In this document: one piece after another, positions 5,577 to 14,200 of the stretch
Numbering within the stretch: the first letter of the stretch is position 1
Layout: each line of letters begins with the position of its first letter
Assembly (NCBI RefSeq): GCF_002293435.1
Contig: NZ_DBDF01000112.1
Coordinates: forward strand, 1 to 22,443
DNA length: 22,443 nucleotides
Source of the DNA: Bacteroides sp. UBA939
Lineage (GTDB): Bacteria; Bacteroidota; Bacteroidia; Bacteroidales; Bacteroidaceae
Reading direction: 5' to 3'
Position numbers and translations under genes: made by a program
The notes under the pieces: model-generated
Seen by the model: only the letters and a program-made list of their open reading frames with translations
What the model was told of the DNA's origin: nothing
Database searches by the model: none

Positions 5577-8327
5577 ATGAAAAGAATTATCATCTTGACA
5601 ATCATTTTTATGTTGGGGGTAAAGGTAGCGGCACAAGAGGCCGCTGCCGCTTCCCAACGTGCTAACCAGCAATATGTGCTTTTTGAAAGTGAGCGTGATA
5701 AAGGGACGAACGTTACTGCCATGTATAGCTACTTGCTGGACAGTTACCAGAATTTCATGAAAGTAGTGGATGCGGCGGATAATGGCCAGTATTTAAGCGG
5801 TGCTAAAAACCGCTTGCGTGCGATGTATCCTTATCTGCTGAATGGGGCGGTGTATTACTCCGAGCAGAAACAACCTGCCAAGGCTCTGGATTTTGCCACT
5901 GCGTATATTGAGATGCCGCAGTTGAAAATCTTTCAGAGTGAGTTGTTGCCTAAGGACAGCCGCTATGCTTCTGTAGTATATTATGCGGCGGTGTCTGCTT
6001 ATAATCTGCAAAAGTACTCGCAGGCGTTGAAGTACTTCCAGGAATATCTGAATACAGGTACGGATGCGCAGCAGAAAGACTGTTATGTGTACATGAATAT
6101 GATATACCAGTCGCAGCGGAATTATGCCGAGCAGGAACGCATACTGGAACAGGCCATCGCCAAATACCCCGTATCGCTCGATTTTCTCTACAATCTGGTG
6201 AATGTACATATTGCTACGAACGATATGCCGAAGCTACTGTCGGCAATCGACCGTATCCTTGCAGTCGATCCCAACAATGATAAGGTACTGCCTGTCAAAG
6301 CCCGTATTCTGGAACGCCAGGGGAAGAATCAGGAAGCGCTTGATATTTATAAGCGGTTATACGCCCTTCATCCCGAAAGCTTTGAATTGTTGACCGGATT
6401 GGCGCGTGTAAATTTCAATGTAGCTACGGAAATTGTGAATAATGGGGCTGCCATTGTCAACGACACCGAATATGCTTTGGTGCGTCAACGCGCTTCAGGC
6501 TATTTGCTGGATGCCAAAGACCTTTTCCTTAAAATTCTGGAGAAAGAGCCGAATTCCAAAATGTATATGCAGGGACTGGCAGGAGTATATCAGTACATGG
6601 ATATGAAATCCGAATACGAGGTACTGATGAAAATTGTGACTGACGGCGCTTCTTATACTTCGTTCCCTTCACGTTTGCTCGCCTATAATGAAGCCTTGAA
6701 GAAGACCGAAGGAGTAGCCCAGTTGCAAGAATCGGTTCCTGTGCCTGTAGACCCTGCCATACTGGTGCTTCGTGTGGATAGTTTTATCGACGCCAACCAT
6801 AATAAGGTAATTGATGCGGGAGAAAGTTTCTCCATACAGTTCACCATAGAGAATAAAGGGCAGGGAGATGCTTATAATATCCGTCTCCGCCTTTCCGAAC
6901 AACAGGGATACGATGAATATTTTGACGGCCCGCGTGAATTGGATGGCGGTAATATTCCGGCAGGAACATCCAAGCAATATACTTTCCGCTATTTAGTGAA
7001 GAAAGAGATGCCGAGCGCATTAGCGAAGATTAATATCTATGCATTCGAGGCGAATGGTTTTGATGCCGACCCGTCGGAATTGATTGTTAATACGCAGGAG
7101 TATGCCATGCCCCGTCTCCGGGTGGCAGACCATCAGTTCTTTGCATCGGAAGGTTCGTCTATCACATTGGGACAGAATGGAAAGTTGACTCTCGCCTTGC
7201 AGAATTACGGTACGAAGACGGCACGTAATGTGAAGTTGAACTTCACGTTGCCATCCAATATCTTCACGACGGATAGTCCGGAAGCTATAATAGATAGCAT
7301 TGCTCCCGGCGATGTGGCTACGCTGGATTATGGTTTCCTGGTTAATAAGCGTTTTGATGGCGACTCGGTAGTTGTAATGGTGAATGTGGCTGAGGATTCC
7401 CGTTCTTCTTATTTAAGTGAGGCATACAAAGTAAAGGTCGGTGAGTATCTGACGGCTTCAAGTACTATTAAGATTGATGGCGCCGTTCGGCAGGCGGTAG
7501 ATCTTAAAAATGTAACTTTAGGTCTTACTACCGATTTGTTGAAGGATATCCCGGTAGGCGCTGTGAACCGCCACCGTTATGCATTGATTATCGGTAATGA
7601 GGATTACAGTATGACCGGCGCCAATGCGGAAATCAATGTGCCTTATGCTGTGAATGACGCTATGGTATTCCGTGAGTACTGCGTACGTACGTTTGGCGTG
7701 CCCGACGGACAACTGAAAGTAGTTCCCAATGCTACGGCGGGTATGATGCACGAACAACTTGACTGGTTGGTAAACATGGCAAGTACCGATCCGGAAGCTG
7801 AATTGATATTCTATTATTCCGGTCATGGTAATAACGATGAGGCTACGAAAGAACCTTATCTGTTGCCGGTAGATATCACAGGTAAGAATATCAGGCTGGG
7901 TGTTTCTCTTGGAGAGTTGTACAAGCGTTTGGCAACTCATCCGGTTAAGGGCGCATACGTCTTTCTGGATGCTTGTTTCAGCGGCGGGTACAAGAGCGCT
8001 GCTCCACTAATAGCGCAGAAGGGAGTACGCGTTGTTCCCAAAGCCGGTTTGCCGCAGGGAAATACGCTGAGCTTCTCATCCAGTAGCGGTGATCAGACTT
8101 CCAGCGTTTTCCATGATAAAAAACAAGGATATTATACTTATTTCCTGGTTAAGTCTATCAAAGATGCGGGAGGAGAGTTGACAATGAAAGAACTGTTTGA
8201 AAAGACCCATGCGGAAGTCCGGAAAGCTACCGCCTTGGTAGGTAAGATACAGGAACCGCAGTATATGGTTTCTCCTACATGGTCGGATTGGACGGATGTG
8301 AAGTTGAAAACACCGGCGGCACAATGA
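5577..8327 (+). CDS. Exported TPR-CARDB-caspase (C14) family protein
   Basis: This encodes 916 aa with a signal peptide (hydrophobic residues 4-14, likely cleavage after Ala19 or nearby). Residues about 45-350 are helical repeats of TPR type (KALDFATAYIE, YSQALKYFQEYL, QEALDIYKRLYALHPES). Two beta-sandwich, CARDB-like domains follow at about 395-500 and 515-620 (AGESFSIQFTIENKGQGDAYNI; GKLTLALQNYGTKTARNV). The C-terminus (about 665-905) is a caspase-family peptidase. RYALIIGNEDY begins at 667. The catalytic His is His750 in YYSGHG, and the nucleophile is Cys800 in LDACFSGG. Both catalytic residues are present, so it should be active. The signal peptide places it in the periplasm or outside the cell. 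Relatives of this caspase group (metacaspase and orthocaspase types) usually prefer Arg or Lys at P1, and that preference is not proven here. It is the second gene of an operon with the WD40/OmpA-like protein, its likely partner. Confidence 0.88.
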   Translation: MKRIIILTIIFMLGVKVAAQEAAAASQRANQQYVLFESERDKGTNVTAMYSYLLDSYQNFMKVVDAADNGQYLSGAKNRLRAMYPYLLNGAVYYSEQKQPAKALDFATAYIEMPQLKIFQSELLPKDSRYASVVYYAAVSAYNLQKYSQALKYFQEYLNTGTDAQQKDCYVYMNMIYQSQRNYAEQERILEQAIAKYPVSLDFLYNLVNVHIATNDMPKLLSAIDRILAVDPNNDKVLPVKARILERQGKNQEALDIYKRLYALHPESFELLTGLARVNFNVATEIVNNGAAIVNDTEYALVRQRASGYLLDAKDLFLKILEKEPNSKMYMQGLAGVYQYMDMKSEYEVLMKIVTDGASYTSFPSRLLAYNEALKKTEGVAQLQESVPVPVDPAILVLRVDSFIDANHNKVIDAGESFSIQFTIENKGQGDAYNIRLRLSEQQGYDEYFDGPRELDGGNIPAGTSKQYTFRYLVKKEMPSALAKINIYAFEANGFDADPSELIVNTQEYAMPRLRVADHQFFASEGSSITLGQNGKLTLALQNYGTKTARNVKLNFTLPSNIFTTDSPEAIIDSIAPGDVATLDYGFLVNKRFDGDSVVVMVNVAEDSRSSYLSEAYKVKVGEYLTASSTIKIDGAVRQAVDLKNVTLGLTTDLLKDIPVGAVNRHRYALIIGNEDYSMTGANAEINVPYAVNDAMVFREYCVRTFGVPDGQLKVVPNATAGMMHEQLDWLVNMASTDPEAELIFYYSGHGNNDEATKEPYLLPVDITGKNIRLGVSLGELYKRLATHPVKGAYVFLDACFSGGYKSAAPLIAQKGVRVVPKAGLPQGNTLSFSSSSGDQTSSVFHDKKQGYYTYFLVKSIKDAGGELTMKELFEKTHAEVRKATALVGKIQEPQYMVSPTWSDWTDVKLKTPAAQ

Positions 8328-8340
8328 TTTGTATAAAGTA

Positions 8341-8383
8341 AGAAGCTGATAAAATCTTAAAAAGGAGAATCAAAACAGTTTCT
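8341..8383. repeat. AGAAGCTG dyad element, copy 1
   Basis: AGAAGCTG at 8341-8348 pairs with CAGTTTCT at 8376-8383 (one G-U). The segment aligns with 20138-20181, sharing AGAAGCTGATAA, an A-rich centre and CAAAACAGYTTCTAA. Each copy lies right after the last gene of an operon and is followed by a strong terminator hairpin. Confidence 0.6.
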
Positions 8384-8402
8384 AAAAGTCTGATAAAAAA
8401 AG

Positions 8403-8461
8403 CAAGAATCAGCCAAACGAGGGCAACCTGCTGCGAATGTCCTTTGTTTGGCTGATTCTTG
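8403..8461. terminator. Perfect 16-bp stem between convergent genes
   Basis: CAAGAATCAGCCAAAC (8403-8418) is exactly the reverse complement of 8446-8461, with a 27-nt loop. A-rich sequence lies on the left and TATATTGTATA on the right. It sits between the 3' ends of the caspase-family gene and the minus-strand sigma gene, so it probably terminates both. Confidence 0.75.
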
Positions 8462-8500
8462 TATATTGTATAATGAAGTGAAGCGTATGGATACCAACAA

Positions 8501-9049
8501 CTAAAACAGATAAGAATATCCTTCTCCCAGGAAGTCTTTGATACGCTTTAATGCTTTGGTGATTTGTGCTTCCACAGTCTTAATGGAGATATGCATGTTA
8601 TTCGCAATTTCTTGATTAGACATTAAGTCATGCCTGCTTTTCAGGAACACTTCACGACATTTCTCGGGCAATGTATATACGGCTTCTTCTATAAGCCTGT
8701 TAAGTTCTTCCATTTCCAAAGCCGAATAGTCTTTATCTTGCAATGTCTCTATGAGAGATTCATCGAGAGTTGTCGTATATTTACGGTCTCGCAGTACATT
8801 GAGACATCTGTTTCGGGCGCTCTGAAAAAGATAGGCTTTAAATGATAGCTTTATTTCTATTTGGTTCTTGTTTTCCCACAGATAGGTAAAAATATCCAGT
8901 GCCAGTTCTTCTGTTTCCGCAAAATTATCCAGATAAATATTAATGTAACGGCACAATGGTGTGAAGTAAGTATTAAAAAGATGCTTGAAAGCATGTTCGT
9001 CTCCTTCCTTGACTAATTTTAGTAATAGAATGTCGTCAGTTGTTGCCAT
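8501..9049 (-). CDS. ECF-family RNA polymerase sigma factor
   Basis: This encodes 182 aa from the ATG at 9049. An upstream TTG at 9070 is rejected because it falls inside a TAACTTTG promoter box. Region 2 spans roughly residues 18-88, with AFKHLFNTYF, then EELALDIFTYLWEN and KAYLFQSARNRCLNVLRD. Region 4 spans roughly 118-172, with LPEKCREVF, then the helix-turn-helix NQEIANNMHISIKTVEAQIT. Size and motifs fit the Bacteroidetes sigma-70 family that works with FecR-type anti-sigma factors and SusC/SusD operons. The likely partner is the FecR gene at 10086, on the opposite strand and about 1 kb away. More often the two genes are adjacent and colinear. The pairing is therefore an inference from proximity. 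Confidence 0.93.
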   Translation of the reverse strand: MATTDDILLLKLVKEGDEHAFKHLFNTYFTPLCRYINIYLDNFAETEELALDIFTYLWENKNQIEIKLSFKAYLFQSARNRCLNVLRDRKYTTTLDESLIETLQDKDYSALEMEELNRLIEEAVYTLPEKCREVFLKSRHDLMSNQEIANNMHISIKTVEAQITKALKRIKDFLGEGYSYLF

Positions 9050-9067
9050 ATTCAACAGGTTATTCTG

Positions 9068-9075
9068 CAAAGTTA
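9068..9075 (-). promoter_or_regulatory. Probable -7 box (TAACTTTG) of the sigma gene
   Basis: The minus strand reads TAACTTTG, an exact TAnnTTTG match, 18 bp upstream of the ATG at 9049. A TTTG at the -33 position was not found. The box supports the ATG start over TTG 9070. Confidence 0.4.
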
Positions 9076-9210
9076 AGAAGATTTGTTTGAATAACCGTAG
9101 ATATGAGAAAGAATTCAGGGCAACCGCACCAAAATCTTAAATACTCAAGTTTCGCATGTTGTTTGTAATCAGTAGTATCTCAATTGGCTTCGCTGACAGA
9201 TTATCTGATT

Positions 9211-9314
9211 TCTTTCACTAAGGTATGTTCTCCTCTTCCCGGGAGGTTGCTCTCCTCCGATAACGGGGGAGCCGGAGGGGGTTAGTACCCGTAGGGGAGG
9301 TGGTAGGTGAAAGA
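9211..9314. repeat. GC-rich imperfect palindromic repeat
   Basis: The outer arms are TCTTTCAC (9211-9218) and GTGAAAGA (9307-9314). The interior is unusually G+C rich, with CCCGGGAGG, CTCCGATAACGGGGGAG and ACCCGTAGGGGAGG, and it can form several short stems. It contrasts with the A+T-rich DNA around it. It resembles a REP-type intergenic palindrome. A minus-strand ORF across it is not believed. Confidence 0.5.
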
Positions 9315-9325
9315 GGAATTCCTGC

Positions 9326-9345
9326 AGTATGAATAATACAGGCTG
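9326..9345 (+). repeat. Copy of the TATGAATAATACAG motif
   Basis: CAGTATGAATAATACAGGCT matches the motif copies at 3099-3164 and directly abuts the GC-rich palindrome. The interval 9346-9560 after it is A+T rich, and nothing else was recognised in it. Confidence 0.5.
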
Positions 9346-9560
9346 AGAATTTGCGGAAATATCTAAATGACAATAAATAATTGATATTTGTATTCATTAT
9401 GATAGCATTATTCCGCTTTTCATAACACGACTTGATTTGTAAATTCATCTTTTAGAGTACTTGATGAATAAATAAAGAATAATGATGCGTTATTTATGTA
9501 TATTATTGCATATTTACAAGCTGTTTATGCAAAAAGTACCGGTTGCTTAGGGATGAAACA

Positions 9561-9670
9561 CTAACTACCTGTAAGTAGATCGCTAACTACCTGTAAGTAG
9601 ATCACTAACTACCTGTAAGTAGATTGCTAACTACCTGTAAGTAGTTGACTTGTTACCTGTAAGTAGTTAG
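9561..9670 (+). repeat. Five 22-bp tandem repeats, each a palindrome
   Basis: Units start at 9561, 9583, 9605, 9627 and 9649. The constant core is TACCTGTAAGTAG, and the ideal unit is the perfect dyad CTAACTAC-N6-GTAGTTAG. Units 1-4 differ only in their last bases, and unit 5 also differs in its first five. No spacers separate the units, so this is not CRISPR. The array lies between the ECF sigma gene and fecR, 62 bp before the 126-bp block at 9733. The dyad form and two-helical-turn period would suit repeated protein binding, but this is inference. Confidence 0.9.
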
Positions 9671-9732
9671 CTTATCCTGTCTTGTTTTCCCCTTATCAAC
9701 CCACTTTCAGGAGATGTTTTGTTCCAGAATAA

Positions 9733-9858
9733 ATGTACGTATTTCGATATCTCCCTGTCAGTCTGATACTTACTGATTTTCGCTTCGATATTTCCAACCG
9801 AGCCTGCCTTCGGGTGGAAATAACGCATTCTCAGGCATATAGAAAATACAAAATGACA
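9733..9858 (+). repeat. 126-bp block, left copy of an inverted pair
   Basis: This aligns with the reverse complement of 20297-20421, with 102 of 126 positions identical by hand count and one gap. Identical stretches include ATGTACGTATTTCGATATC (9733-9751), CTTCGATATTTCCAACCG (9783-9800) and CGCATTCTCAGGC. The middle holds a hairpin, CGATATTT paired with AAATAACG (one mismatch). The 22-bp array sits on its outer side. It starts about 350 bp upstream of fecR. Confidence 0.8.
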
Positions 9859-9906
9859 TTTTGACAAAACTGGAAGTACCTGATTTGTGAAAGGAAAATC
9901 ACACTC

Positions 9907-9982
9907 TCCGCATGTTCTCGCCTGTTCCGTCCCTGTCCCTAATGCGGAAAAGGTGTACCGCAGCAGATACTCCTGGTGCGGT
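9907..9982. other. Two small dyads upstream of fecR
   Basis: TCCGCAT (9907-9913) pairs with ATGCGGA (9942-9948), and ACCGCA (9957-9962) pairs with TGCGGT (9977-9982). The stems are short. They may be regulatory-leader or protein-binding dyads, or chance. Confidence 0.25.
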
Positions 9983-10027
9983 TGCTATAGAAAAAACTCA
10001 TTTTTTTGAAAAAATAAATAGATAGGC

Positions 10028-10060
10028 GTAAGGGTGACGATTGTTTTTTGTGTCTATATA
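10028..10060 (+). promoter_or_regulatory. Possible ECF-type promoter of the fecR-sus operon
   Basis: GTAAGGG (10028-10034), a T-rich stretch with TTTTTTG, then TGTCTATATA (10051-10060) lie 26 bp upstream of the fecR ATG. No TAnnTTTG is at the right distance. This arrangement resembles leaders of other Bacteroides anti-sigma genes, so recognition by the nearby ECF sigma factor is suggested by general resemblance only. Confidence 0.3.
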
Positions 10061-10085
10061 AACAGAAAGGATTAAAATTGAGATT

Positions 10086-11129
10086 ATGAAGAAGGAAATA
10101 CCGTGGAGTTTGATTATCTTAAAGCTAAAGAAAGAAAGTACCGTGGAAGAAGACCACCGACTTGGTGCTTGGTTGGCGGACAGTGGTAATCGGGAGGTAT
10201 TTGAGGAACTCCGGATGCTTTGGGATAAAATACAGACTAATGCGTCAAACTATACTCCGGATACTGATTATTACTGGAAAGAACTAACACGCCGGATGAA
10301 GGCCGGAGTTACGGTTCAGACCGGAGAACCGAATCGGAAAAGAATATTCCGTATGTGGAAGTATGTAGCCGCCGCATGTATTATTGTAGCCGTATCTTTT
10401 TCTTTTTATCTCGGACATTTGGCTAACACTCCCGACGATGTGTTTTTGGAATATAAAAATATAGGAGGAAAATCTATAGCTTCCTTGCCGGACCGTTCTT
10501 CTGTTTGGTTGCATACAAATACGAAGCTGAACATAGATATGCAGCATCAAAAGGATGAACGCATAGTAACCATGCAGCATGGAGAAGCCTATTTTGATGT
10601 GGCTCATGACAAAAACAAGCCGTTTATTGTGCAAATAGACGGTGTGCGTATCGTTGTTCATGGAACTAAATTTAATGTAGAGGCTTTTCCGGACATGGAA
10701 AATATCTATGTCAGCCTGTTGGAAGGTTCGGTTTCGCTGGATACGGAATATGAGCGCCGGTTGCTTTCACCGGGTGAAACGGCAACTTATAATAAGAACA
10801 GCCGTCGTTTGTCCGTCTCCAAGGATGATGTGCTTTTTGCGGCTTCCTGGACAAAAGATCAGATTGTCTTTGAACAACGTTCATTACGGGATATTTGTCG
10901 TTTTCTGGGTAAGTGGTACCACGTGAAGATATATCTGGATCCGGCTATAGCCGATAACATCGAATATACCTTCACGTTACGTAACGAACCTTTGGAAGAA
11001 ATACTCCGGTTAATGGCGCGTATCAATCCGATAGGATATACTTTTAATGAAGAAAATGAGCTCAGTATATACAAAAGTAAAAAGTTAAATTCTAATTCAA
11101 AATTGCCTATGAACAATGCCGTGAAATAA
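10086..11129 (+). CDS. FecR-family anti-sigma factor
   Basis: This encodes 347 aa and is predicted to hold an ECF sigma factor inactive until a signal arrives from the outer-membrane SusC protein. The N-terminal cytoplasmic part (1-88) carries the sigma-binding helices. One membrane helix is at about 91-110 (WKYVAAACIIVAVSFSFYLG). The periplasmic FecR domain (about 115-235) includes NIGGKSIASLPDRSSVWLHT, HGEAYFDVAHDKNKPFIV and VHGTKFNVEAF. The C-terminal domain (about 262-335, QRSLRDICRFLGKWYHVKI onward) matches the DUF4974/STN-like domain normally found on these proteins. It starts the fecR-susC-susD operon, with susC 80 bp downstream. Its sigma partner is probably the divergent gene at 8501-9049. 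Confidence 0.93.
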   Translation: MKKEIPWSLIILKLKKESTVEEDHRLGAWLADSGNREVFEELRMLWDKIQTNASNYTPDTDYYWKELTRRMKAGVTVQTGEPNRKRIFRMWKYVAAACIIVAVSFSFYLGHLANTPDDVFLEYKNIGGKSIASLPDRSSVWLHTNTKLNIDMQHQKDERIVTMQHGEAYFDVAHDKNKPFIVQIDGVRIVVHGTKFNVEAFPDMENIYVSLLEGSVSLDTEYERRLLSPGETATYNKNSRRLSVSKDDVLFAASWTKDQIVFEQRSLRDICRFLGKWYHVKIYLDPAIADNIEYTFTLRNEPLEEILRLMARINPIGYTFNEENELSIYKSKKLNSNSKLPMNNAVK

Positions 11130-11209
11130 TGAATTAATATTGCGAGGTGATAACGTTTGCCTCATATCCCTTTCACAATTATCTAATTATATTAAATCTA
11201 AAGAAAAGC

Positions 11210-14200
11210 ATGATTTTAAAAAAACGTGTAGTATTTCTATTACTACTAATCTTGTGTGTGCCTTTATCGGCACAAATCAAAGAGAAACTAATCACTATTA
11301 ATTTCTCAAATCTTCCTCTTACAGAAGCAATTAGTCGTATTGAAAAAGTGAGTCAATACACTTTCTTCTATGACGCTAATCAAGTAGACGTGAAGCAAAG
11401 AGTGAGCCTGAATGTGCAGGAAGCTACCGCCCAACAAGCAATGAATGCTATGTTGAATGGTACGAACCTGAAATATGAAGTGACTAATACGCAGATAGCA
11501 TTGTTTGCTAAGAATCAACCGGAAACGTTGGTTCGTGAAGTTACCATCAAAGGTAAGGTGGTAGATGAACAGGGTGATCCGATTATTGGCGCCAATGTTA
11601 TTGCTGAAGGTACTACCAATGGTGTTATCACGGATATCGATGGACAATATACCTTGACCGTAGCTCCTGATTCCAAAATTCAGGTTTCGTACATTGGTTA
11701 TATCACGCAAAACTTAAAAGTCGGTTCTATCCCTTCCATCGTTAAACTAAGAGAAGATTCCAATTTATTGCAGGAGGTTGTAGTCGTTGGTTACGGTACA
11801 ATGAAGAAACAAGACCTAACCGGCGCAGTGGCTTCCATCAAAGGTAGCGATATGGAAAAAGAACAGCGTCAGACGATTCAGGATATGTTACGTACAGGTG
11901 TTGCCGGGCTTTCTGTTGGGATGGAGACCGATGCGAAAGGTAATACCAGTATGTTGATTCGCGGTAAGGGTACGATTGCAGCCAATACCGATCCGTTGAT
12001 TGTATTGGATGGTGTAATTTATAGCGGTCAGATGACTGATATCAACCCCAACGACATTGAACGTGTAGACGTATTGAAAGACGCCAGTTCTGCTGCGGTA
12101 TATGGTGCTAAAGCTGCCAATGGAGTAGTATTGGTTACTACCAAGAAAGGTGGAGGCAATAAACCGACCATCAGTTTTAACGGAGGTTGGGGCGTTTCAA
12201 TGATAAATTCCTTGCCGGAAGTATATGAAGGACAAGGTTTCGTGAACTTCCGTCAAGACGTAATGAAAAGTACCGAGTATACGGCTGCTGCTACCGGTTT
12301 CTTTGATAATCCGGCAAACATGGGCAATGCCGAATTGGCGGAATGGATGAGAACAGATACCGGTAACCCAACCGAAGTATGGCTCAATCGTTTGAGAATG
12401 ACTAATACGGAAATTACCAATTATATGGCGGGTAGAACAGTTGATTGGAAAGATTTAACCCTCCGTACTGCTCTTCGGCAGGATTATACAATCAGTGTAT
12501 CAGGCAAGAAGGACGAAATGTCTTACTACTCTTCTATTAACTATGTGAAAAATGAGAGTAATAACAAAGGTGGCGAATATAGTGCTATCCGTGCCCGTGT
12601 GAACCTGGAAAATAAGGTGCAGAAGTTCCTGACTTATGGAGTGAATGCGCAGTTTACGGTACGTGACGAAAGCCACATGTATGAGGAAGGCAGATCCATT
12701 TATTCAAGTTTTAGTACGGCATTGTCACCTTATGGCAATATCTATAATGAAAACGGTTCTCTGAAACTTTACCCGAATGACAATAACAATGCCACCAACC
12801 CATTGTTGAATATGGCTTACTTAAGCAAAAAGAATGATATCAATAACCTGAATGCGTCCATCTACCTGAAGCTGGATTTACCATTGGGATTCTCTTTGCA
12901 TACAACTTATTCTCCCCGTTTTGAATGGACTAACTATCTGTATCATAGATCAGCCGATCATCCCAGTGCCGGTTCACAAGGCGGCTTTGTTGAACGTTAT
13001 GGCATGAAAGACTTCTTCTGGCAATGGGATAATATGCTGAAATGGAATAAAACATTCGGTAAGCATGCATTCGACTTCACCGGATTGTTGAACTGGGAAA
13101 AGTTCCAGCGCTGGAAAACAATTGCCAAGAACGAAGGTTTCCAACCAAGTGATAACCTGGGTTATGGCGGTATAAGCTATGGTACTGTTCCTATTGCAGA
13201 CAGTAACGATATTTATCGTACCGGAGACGCTATTATGGGACGTTTACATTACTCTTATGACAATCGGTATCTGATTACTGCTACCGTGCGCCGTGACGGA
13301 TATTCGGCATTCGGTCAAGGTAATCCGCGCGCCACTTTCCCCTCTGTGGCTCTTGGATGGGTTTTTACGGAAGAACCATTCTGGAAAAAGTTGAATATTG
13401 AATGGTTTGAGTATGCGAAATTACGACTTACCTGGGGTAAGAACGGTAACCGCTCCATTGGTGAATACGATGCATTGATGCGGTTGGAACCTCGCAAGTA
13501 TATGTATATTAATCCTTCTACCGGTGAACTGGTTACTATCAATACTTTCTACAGCTATAATATGGCAAATGCCAATTTGAAATGGGAGACCACTACCTCT
13601 TATAACTTAGGTTTGGATTTTACTTTGCTGAAAGGACGTCTGAACGGTAGCGTTGATGTATATCATAAAAGTACTACCGATTTGCTGAATAATCGCCAGT
13701 TACCGAGTTTGATAGGATATGCCAGCGTGAAAGCTAATATTGGTGAAATATGGAACCGTGGTGTGGAATTATCCTTGACTTCTACTAATATCCGGAATGA
13801 AGCGCTTACCTGGCGTACAACTTTCAATCTGATGTATAACAAAAACACTATCAAGCATTTGTATGGCATTATGGAAGATGTGACAGATGCTGATGGAAAA
13901 GTTATCGGGCAGAAAGAGGCGGACGATATTGATAATGGATATTTCATCGGTCACGCTCTGGATGAAGTCTGGGGATATAATTTCATAGGTGTATGGCAGG
14001 AAAATGAAACCGAAGAAGCTGCTAAATATGGGCAGATTCCGGGCGATCCGAAAATCCAGGATGTGGATATGAACTACAAATACAACAATGATGATAAAGT
14101 ATTTCAGGGTAACAAAACTCCGAAAGTACGATGGAGCATGCGTAACGAGTTTACCCTGTTTAAGAACTTCGACATCTCTTTCAGTATGTATTCATATCTG

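Noticed and set aside
5150..5722. 190-aa minus-strand ORF across the WD40/caspase gene junction
   Set aside because: It covers two well-supported genes on the other strand and has no recognisable domain.
9050..9070. TTG start for the sigma gene
   Set aside because: The TTG lies inside a TAACTTTG promoter box, and the ATG at 9049 gives the usual family length.
9218..9448. 76-aa minus-strand ORF
   Set aside because: It runs through the GC-rich palindrome and a dispersed repeat. The composition is arginine- and proline-rich, as expected from that DNA.
9561..9670. CRISPR array
   Set aside because: The 22-bp units are directly head to tail with no unique spacers, and no cas genes are nearby.
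9667..9867. 66-aa minus-strand ORF over the left 126-bp block
   Set aside because: The opposite copy does not preserve the same protein in the same relative strand, so conservation is at DNA level.
11147..11209. Upstream GTG start for susC
   Set aside because: The 21 added residues precede a complete signal peptide and would disrupt it. ATG 11210 gives a standard N-terminus.
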